Shown piece by piece: positions 6,245-10,522 of a DNA stretch of 10,522 nt. Both the position numbers and the translations under genes were made by a program. Origin of the DNA: an uncultured Lachnospiraceae bacterium (lineage in GTDB: Bacteria; Bacillota; Clostridia; Lachnospirales; Lachnospiraceae); the NCBI GenBank assembly GCA_902782625.1, contig CACZNZ010000434.1:1-10522 (forward strand). Reading direction: 5' to 3'. Each line of letters starts with the position of its first letter. Within the stretch, counting starts at the first letter, position 1. The notes under the pieces were generated by a model that was given only the letters and a program-made list of their open reading frames with translations, was not told the origin of the DNA and did not search any database.

Positions 6245-7264
6245 ATGAAAAAATGGATAGCATTATTACTTGCTTCGATGATGGCATTCTGCCTTCTCAC
6301 AGGATGTGGAGCTTCTCAGCCGGCGCAGGAAGAAGCTACAACAGAAGCTGAAGAAGCAGACACTGAAGAAGCAGAAGATCCGATGGCTACAGGCGATGCG
6401 AGCAAGGATGATCCGCTTAACCAGGATGATATCGGCGAGAAAGAAATCCTCGTTGTAAGTTTTGGAACCAGTTTCAATGACAGCCGTGTTGCTACGATCG
6501 GTGCCATTGAGAATGCAATTAAAGAAGCTTATGAGAAAGACGGATGGAGCGTTCGTCGTGCATTTACCAGTGATATCATTATCAACCATGTTAAAGAATT
6601 CGGTGAGGACATCGATTCCGTGGACGTTGCACTGCAGCGTGCAAAGAAAAATGGTGTAAAACAGCTTGTTGTTCAGCCAACACATCTTATGAGCGGTGCT
6701 GAGAATCAGGAACTTCAGAATACTCTTGCAGATTTCTCCAATGATTTTGAAATCTCCATCGGCTCCCCGCTTCTGACATCAGATGATGATTACAATAGAG
6801 TTGCTGAGGCACTGATTGAGGCAACCAAAGATTATCAGGATGACAAAACGGCCATCTGCTTCATGGGACATGGAACACCTGCAGAGAATACTCTCGTTGA
6901 TCCGAAAGAATCCAACAAGACCTATTCCAAGATGCAGGAGATCCTTACTGAAAAAGGTGGAAAGAACTACTATGTCGGCGTTGTTGAGTCCGATATCGAA
7001 GGACTTAGCCTTGATTCTCTGGTACCGAAGGTAAAAGAAGGCGGAGAATATGAAAAGGTTGTATTAAGACCGATGATGGTTGTTGCAGGAGATCATGCAA
7101 ACAACGATATGGCTGATGAGGAAGATCCTGAATCCTGGGCTAGCACATTCAAGAGCGAAGGCTATGAGGTTGAGACTGTGATCGAAGGTCTTGGACAGCT
7201 CGAAGGAGTTCAGCAGATTTATGTTGATCACGCAAAAGAAGCGATTGACAATATCGGGAAATAA
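6245..7264 (+). CDS. cbiK: Exported CbiK-family chelatase lipoprotein
   Basis: 339 residues. A lipoprotein signal peptide with lipobox LLTGC puts lipidated Cys21 outside the membrane, followed by a very acidic linker (28-66). From residue 66 on, the protein is a full CbiK-family class II chelatase (sirohydrochlorin cobaltochelatase fold): EILVVSFGTSFNDSR (67-81), QPTHLMSGAENQE (144-156), MGHGT (207-211), GVVES (245-249) and GDHANNDM (282-289). His209 and His284 correspond to the two catalytic metal-binding histidines of CbiK; Glu248 is a likely third ligand. Canonical CbiK is cytoplasmic and about 260 residues; periplasmic versions are known in Desulfovibrio. The start is fixed by AGGAGG seven bases upstream. 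It heads a locus with two more lipoproteins and an ABC importer but no cobalamin synthesis genes, so a role in handling imported heme, corrinoid or metal is more likely than B12 synthesis. The reaction is unproven. Confidence 0.88.
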   Translation: MKKWIALLLASMMAFCLLTGCGASQPAQEEATTEAEEADTEEAEDPMATGDASKDDPLNQDDIGEKEILVVSFGTSFNDSRVATIGAIENAIKEAYEKDGWSVRRAFTSDIIINHVKEFGEDIDSVDVALQRAKKNGVKQLVVQPTHLMSGAENQELQNTLADFSNDFEISIGSPLLTSDDDYNRVAEALIEATKDYQDDKTAICFMGHGTPAENTLVDPKESNKTYSKMQEILTEKGGKNYYVGVVESDIEGLSLDSLVPKVKEGGEYEKVVLRPMMVVAGDHANNDMADEEDPESWASTFKSEGYEVETVIEGLGQLEGVQQIYVDHAKEAIDNIGK

Positions 7265-7269
7265 TCATA

Positions 7270-7300
7270 ATACTTTTTGATGCATCTGATACTTTTTGAT
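7270..7300 (+). repeat. Two exact 12-base direct repeats after the chelatase gene
   Basis: ATACTTTTTGAT occurs at 7270-7281 and again at 7289-7300, a 19-base period, between the chelatase stop codon and the terminator hairpin. No coding or structural role is evident. It could be a binding site for an RNA or protein that sets read-through, or a simple local duplication. Confidence 0.6.
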
Positions 7301-7320
7301 AATACAAAGATGAATAAAAG

Positions 7321-7351
7321 GTAGCTCGAAGTATTTCGGGCTACTTTTTTT
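7321..7351 (+). terminator. Intrinsic terminator or attenuator between the chelatase gene and the rest of the locus
   Basis: GTAGCTCGAA (7321-7330) pairs with TTCGGGCTAC (7335-7344), ten pairs with one T-G wobble, around the tetraloop GTAT. Seven T residues (7345-7351) follow. AAAAG before the stem mirrors the T-run, so it could also act in the other direction. The next gene's ribosome binding site starts two bases after the T-run and no convincing promoter is seen between, so partial read-through is the likely way the downstream genes are expressed. Confidence 0.85.
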
Positions 7352-7364
7352 GAAAGGAGAAAAC

Positions 7365-8267
7365 ATGGAACGATTTATGAAAAAAATCCTTGGTTTTAGC
7401 TGTATCTTCATGCTCCTTGTACTTGCCGGATGTGGGAACAGCCCTGCAGGAGAAGCGACCACGCAGGAAAAACCATCTGAAAAATATACCGCTGTCGCAG
7501 ATAAAAGTGATATGATCAAGGTCGATGAGGTAGAAGATGACACGATGGTGCCTGTTAAAGCAGATAAACTGAAAGAAGGCACCTATCCGATTAAAGTAGC
7601 TACAAGTTCTACCATGTTTCCGGTAACTGCCTGTGATCTGACTGTGAAAGACGGAAAGATGAGTGCGGTTATGACCATGAGTGGTACCGGCTACCTGTTT
7701 GTTTATATGGGAACGGGAAAAGAGGCAGCCAGTGTTTCCGAGAAGCATTATATTCCTTTTGAAGAGGCGGCAGACGGAACACATACATTTACCGTGCCTG
7801 TAGAGGCGTTGGATCAAGGAATCCCATGTGCAGCTTTTAGCAAAAAGAAGGAAAAATGGTATAACCGATCCATTCTTTTCAGGTCTGACTCCCTTCCGAA
7901 TGAAGCATTCGCAGATGGTGTCCTTCAGACCGTGGAATCCCTTGGCCTTTCTGATGGGGAATATACCTGTGACGTGGAGCTCGGCGGAGGAAGCGGGAAA
8001 GCTACTGTAAATTCCCCTGCACAGTTAAAGGTCAGTGACAAAAAGGTCACAGCCCGTATAGAATGGAGCAGTCCGAATTACGACTACATGATTGTTAATG
8101 AAGAAAAATTCCTTCCGTTAAATCAGGACGGTAATTCTATCTTTGAGATACCTGTTCGTGCTTTTGATATCAGAATCCCGGTAATAGGAGATACCACAGC
8201 GATGAGCCAGCCTCATGAGATTGAATACACTCTGAAGTTTGATTCCTCTTCGCTGAAGGAGAAATAA
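7365..8267 (+). CDS. Lipoprotein with two related beta-rich domains, unknown family (NEAT-like only in outline)
   Basis: 300 residues. A lipobox LVLAGC gives lipidated Cys23, so it is anchored outside the membrane. After a linker, two similar units follow. Unit 1 (about 68-176) runs LKEGTYPIKV, LTVKDGKMSA, a Tyr/Met-rich strand YLFVYMG, then FTVPVEALDQGIP and ILFRSDSL. Unit 2 (about 195-297) runs LSDGEYTCDV, LKVSDKKVTA, SSPNYDYMIV, then FEIPVRAFDIRIP and LKFDSSSL. The matching order points to an internal duplication. The strand pattern and Tyr-rich segment recall heme-binding NEAT domains, but I see no defining motif. ATG 7365 is chosen because AAAGGAG ends five bases upstream; a TTG at 7350 would fall inside the terminator T-run. 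It ends two bases before the substrate-binding protein gene, so a ligand-capture partner is likely. Confidence 0.72.
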   Translation: MERFMKKILGFSCIFMLLVLAGCGNSPAGEATTQEKPSEKYTAVADKSDMIKVDEVEDDTMVPVKADKLKEGTYPIKVATSSTMFPVTACDLTVKDGKMSAVMTMSGTGYLFVYMGTGKEAASVSEKHYIPFEEAADGTHTFTVPVEALDQGIPCAAFSKKKEKWYNRSILFRSDSLPNEAFADGVLQTVESLGLSDGEYTCDVELGGGSGKATVNSPAQLKVSDKKVTARIEWSSPNYDYMIVNEEKFLPLNQDGNSIFEIPVRAFDIRIPVIGDTTAMSQPHEIEYTLKFDSSSLKEK

Positions 8268-8269
8268 TC

Positions 8270-9409
8270 ATGAAAAAAACTATTTGGATTATAGCATTGA
8301 CAGTAGCCGCCATAATGATGCTTGGCGGCTGTGGGAAAACCCAGAAAGCAGCCTCCTTTGATTCCCTGGAATCAGAAGGACAGGTAGAGCTTTCCCATGC
8401 TACACAGTTTACAATAGAAAAATATAAGGGTGGATACGCCCTGATTACGATTGCCGATGAAGACCGGTTCCTGCTGGTTCCGGAAAATGCATCTGATCCG
8501 GACAATCTTCCGGAAGATGTCACACTGATTCATGGCCCCTTATCCCATATTTATCTTGCGGCTTCGTCTGCAATGGATTTTTTCCGGGTTCTTGACAGCC
8601 TGCCTCTTGTGACGATGACGAGTACGCAGGCATCGGACTGGAGTTTTCCGGAGGTTCGTGATGCCATTGAATCAGAAGACATGTACTACGTGGGAAAATA
8701 CAGTGCACCCGACTATGAAGTGATCATTGATGAGAACTGTTCTCTTGCCATAGAATCAACGATGATCTATCATAGCCCTCAGATCAAAGAGAAACTGGAG
8801 GCGATGGGTATTCCGGTACTTGTAGAACGTTCCAGCTATGAGACGGATCCTCTGGGCAGAATGGAGTGGATCAAACTTTATGGCCTTCTCTGTGGAAAAG
8901 AAGAAGAAGCGAATACATTTTTTGAGGAAAAAACAAAGGAAATGGAATCCGTGATTACACAGGGAGAAGCAAGTGGAAAGACGGTTGCTTTCTTCTACAT
9001 TAATTCCGCAGGACAGGCAGTGGTGCATAAGCCGGGAGATTACATTTCCAAGATGATCGGTATGGCAGGTGGACAATATGCTTACGATGATCTTAAAGCA
9101 GAAGATGATAATGCCCTGTCTACCATGAAAATGGATATGGAAGCCTTCTTTGACAAAACGAGAGATGCCGATATCCTGGTCTATAACAGTACGATTGAGG
9201 GTGATCTTAAGGATATCAATGCACTGATCGATAAGAAGGCATCTTTTAAGGAATTCAAGGCGGTCAAGAACAAGGACGTTTGGTGTACAGAGAACAATAT
9301 GTTCCAGCAGACTACCGGACTTAGTGATATGGTAGAGGAAATGTATCAGATTTTCCATGATCAGGCAGGAAACGGAGAGAATCTGACCTTCCTTCACAAA
9401 CTGGATTGA
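8270..9409 (+). CDS. ABC importer substrate-binding lipoprotein, BtuF/FepB (cluster A-III) type
   Basis: 379 residues with lipobox MLGGC (lipidated Cys21). The fold is that of iron-siderophore, heme and cobalamin binding proteins: an N-terminal lobe with VTLIHGPLSHIYLAASSAMDFFRVLDSLPLVTMT (84-117), a region naming the ligand pocket around CSLAIESTMIYHSPQIKEKLEAMGIPVLVERSSYETDPLGRMEWIKLYGLLCGKE, and a C-terminal lobe with KPGDYISKMIGMAGGQYAY and DADILVYNST (299-308). Glutamates in the two lobes that would dock on the permease are plausible at 197-200 and 290 but cannot be fixed by eye. The start follows AAGGAG eight bases upstream, two bases after the previous stop. It delivers substrate to the FecCD permease next door. 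The ligand cannot be read from sequence; heme, corrinoid and iron chelates all fit. Confidence 0.88.
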   Translation: MKKTIWIIALTVAAIMMLGGCGKTQKAASFDSLESEGQVELSHATQFTIEKYKGGYALITIADEDRFLLVPENASDPDNLPEDVTLIHGPLSHIYLAASSAMDFFRVLDSLPLVTMTSTQASDWSFPEVRDAIESEDMYYVGKYSAPDYEVIIDENCSLAIESTMIYHSPQIKEKLEAMGIPVLVERSSYETDPLGRMEWIKLYGLLCGKEEEANTFFEEKTKEMESVITQGEASGKTVAFFYINSAGQAVVHKPGDYISKMIGMAGGQYAYDDLKAEDDNALSTMKMDMEAFFDKTRDADILVYNSTIEGDLKDINALIDKKASFKEFKAVKNKDVWCTENNMFQQTTGLSDMVEEMYQIFHDQAGNGENLTFLHKLD

Positions 9410-9424
9410 GAGGAATCTTAAGTC

Positions 9425-10402
9425 ATGAGGAATAAAGACAGAGCGAGATATATGATAGGATTCGTGATACTGTTTGCCCTTCTGTTTCTTTTGCTGGTGT
9501 GGAATATGAATGAAGGAAGTGTGAAGCTCTCATTTTCTGAAGTGCTTCATATCCTTTTCTCCCACGATAATCAGTCGATTAAAGGACACATTATCTGGGA
9601 AATCCGGCTGCCGAGGCTGATCGCTGCCATGGTACTTGGAGGGGCTCTTGCGGTCTCAGGTTTCCTGCTTCAGACATTCTTTTCCAACCCCATTGCCGGA
9701 CCTTTTGTTCTGGGTATTTCCTCAGGAGCAAAGATGGTTGTAGCCATGGTGATGATCGTCTCTTTGTCCAGGGGACTTGTCGTTCATTCCGTGACGATGG
9801 TGATAGCGGCTTTTGCGGGATCACTCCTTTCGATGGCTTTTATCCTGATCATCTGTGGTGTCATGATCGGCTATATCTGCTCGGCCATAACAGAGTTTGT
9901 CATCACCTTTGCCGATGACTCCAATATCGTCAATCTCCACAACTGGTCCCTGGGTAGCTTTTCAGGTATCAGTTGGGAAAATGTCGGCATTATGACCGTC
10001 ATCGTTACTTTGTCCATGGTCTTCGCATTTCTTTTGTCCAAGCCGATGAGTGCTTATCAGCTGGGGGAGACATACGCAAGAAACATGGGTGTGAATATCA
10101 AAGTTCTTCGATTTGAACTGATTTTCCTATCCAGTATTTTATCAGCCTGTGTTACGGCTTTTGCGGGCCCCATTTCATTTGTCGGTATTGCAGTGCCTCA
10201 TCTGATCAAAAATCTGTTCAGGACATCCAAACCGATTGTGATGGTTCCTGCCGGATTTCTGGGAGGGGCTGTATTTTGTATGTTGTGTGATCTGATCGCC
10301 AGAACAGCATTTGCCCCGACAGAGTTAAGCATCAGTTCGGTAACAGCTGTTTTCGGTGCGCCGATCGTTATCTGGATCATGCTGCATCGAGACAGACGAT
10401 AG
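9425..10402 (+). CDS. FecCD/BtuC-family ABC permease, apparently missing a loop
   Basis: 325 residues, integral membrane, transport channel of the importer. Family marks are IRLPRLIAAMVLGGALAVSG (60-79), NPIAGPFVLGISSGA (88-102), GETYARNMGV (214-223, the coupling helix that contacts the ATPase), AFAGPISFVGIAVPHL (245-260) and ELSISSVTAVFGAPIVIWIM (300-319). Compared with BtuC, the stretch FAGSLLSMAFIL-IICGVMIG (130-149) lacks about 12 residues, namely the charged cytoplasmic loop and parts of the flanking helices; no charged residue occurs from 122 to 156. The frame is intact, so this is an in-frame change. AGAGGA lies upstream of the ATG, which begins 15 bases after the substrate-binding gene. 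The deletion may impair or alter transport. Confidence 0.9.
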   Translation: MRNKDRARYMIGFVILFALLFLLLVWNMNEGSVKLSFSEVLHILFSHDNQSIKGHIIWEIRLPRLIAAMVLGGALAVSGFLLQTFFSNPIAGPFVLGISSGAKMVVAMVMIVSLSRGLVVHSVTMVIAAFAGSLLSMAFILIICGVMIGYICSAITEFVITFADDSNIVNLHNWSLGSFSGISWENVGIMTVIVTLSMVFAFLLSKPMSAYQLGETYARNMGVNIKVLRFELIFLSSILSACVTAFAGPISFVGIAVPHLIKNLFRTSKPIVMVPAGFLGGAVFCMLCDLIARTAFAPTELSISSVTAVFGAPIVIWIMLHRDRR

Positions 10403-10422
10403 AAAGGCAGGGGAGACAGACT

Positions 10423-10522
10423 ATGGGAAAAACGATTATACATACCAAAGATCTTGCTGTCGGATATGATAACAAAACGATCGTCAAAGATGTCGCCTTT
10501 GCAGTAGAACAAGGTAAGATTC
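10423..10522 (+). CDS. ABC transporter ATP-binding protein, first 33 residues, runs off the right edge
   Basis: The visible residues (MGKTIIHTKDLAVGYDNKTIV, then KDVAFAVEQGKI) match the start of FecE/BtuD-type ATPases: a beta strand, the adenine-stacking Tyr15 of the A-loop in VGYDNK, and the strand leading to the Walker A motif, which lies beyond the window. GGGGAG (10410-10415) seven bases upstream fixes the start, 20 bases after the permease stop. It would energise the permease encoded just before it. Confidence 0.85.
   Translation, partial: MGKTIIHTKDLAVGYDNKTIVKDVAFAVEQGKI

Overview
The window looks like a chromosomal piece from a low-to-mid-GC anaerobic member of the Clostridia, most likely a Lachnospiraceae-type gut Firmicute. 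The clues are an ATP-type PEP carboxykinase, a DapL-type aminotransferase, strong AGGAGG-type ribosome binding sites, TTGACA/TATAAT-like promoters, a tRNA without encoded CCA, and lipoprotein-based ABC import. Species cannot be set from the sequence alone.

Layout. Bases 1-969 (minus strand) hold the N-terminal 60% of pckA, with its promoter and a 5'-leader hairpin. A tRNA-Leu(UAG) with its own promoter follows at 1124-1204. A LysR-family regulator (1356-2309) lies 50 bases upstream of a divergent LL-diaminopimelate aminotransferase-family gene (2360-3544), on the same strand. Next is a secreted matrixin-like zinc protease with a small Ig-like tail (3633-4424) and its own promoter. It converges on a minus-strand gene (4436-5911) encoding an N-terminal TPR/Sel1-like region fused to a CbbX/SpoVK-type AAA+ ATPase, an EccA-like architecture. 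A gene-poor stretch (5912-6244) carries back-to-back promoters and several AT-rich repeats or dyads.

The right third is one import locus on the plus strand: an exported lipoprotein form of the CbiK-family class II chelatase (6245-7264), an intrinsic terminator that probably lets only part of transcription through, a lipoprotein built of two related beta-rich domains (7365-8267), a BtuF/FepB-type substrate-binding lipoprotein (8270-9409), a FecCD-type permease (9425-10402), and the start of the ABC ATPase (10423 to the window end). Together they look like surface capture, possible metal handling, and import of a tetrapyrrole or metal complex (heme, corrinoid or similar). No cobalamin riboswitch is visible upstream.

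The most interesting points are the chelatase displayed outside the membrane and co-encoded with a binding protein of unrecognised family and an importer; the terminator after the chelatase gene; an apparent 12-residue in-frame loss in the permease that removes the charged loop between two membrane helices; and the orphan EccA-like ATPase facing a secreted metzincin.
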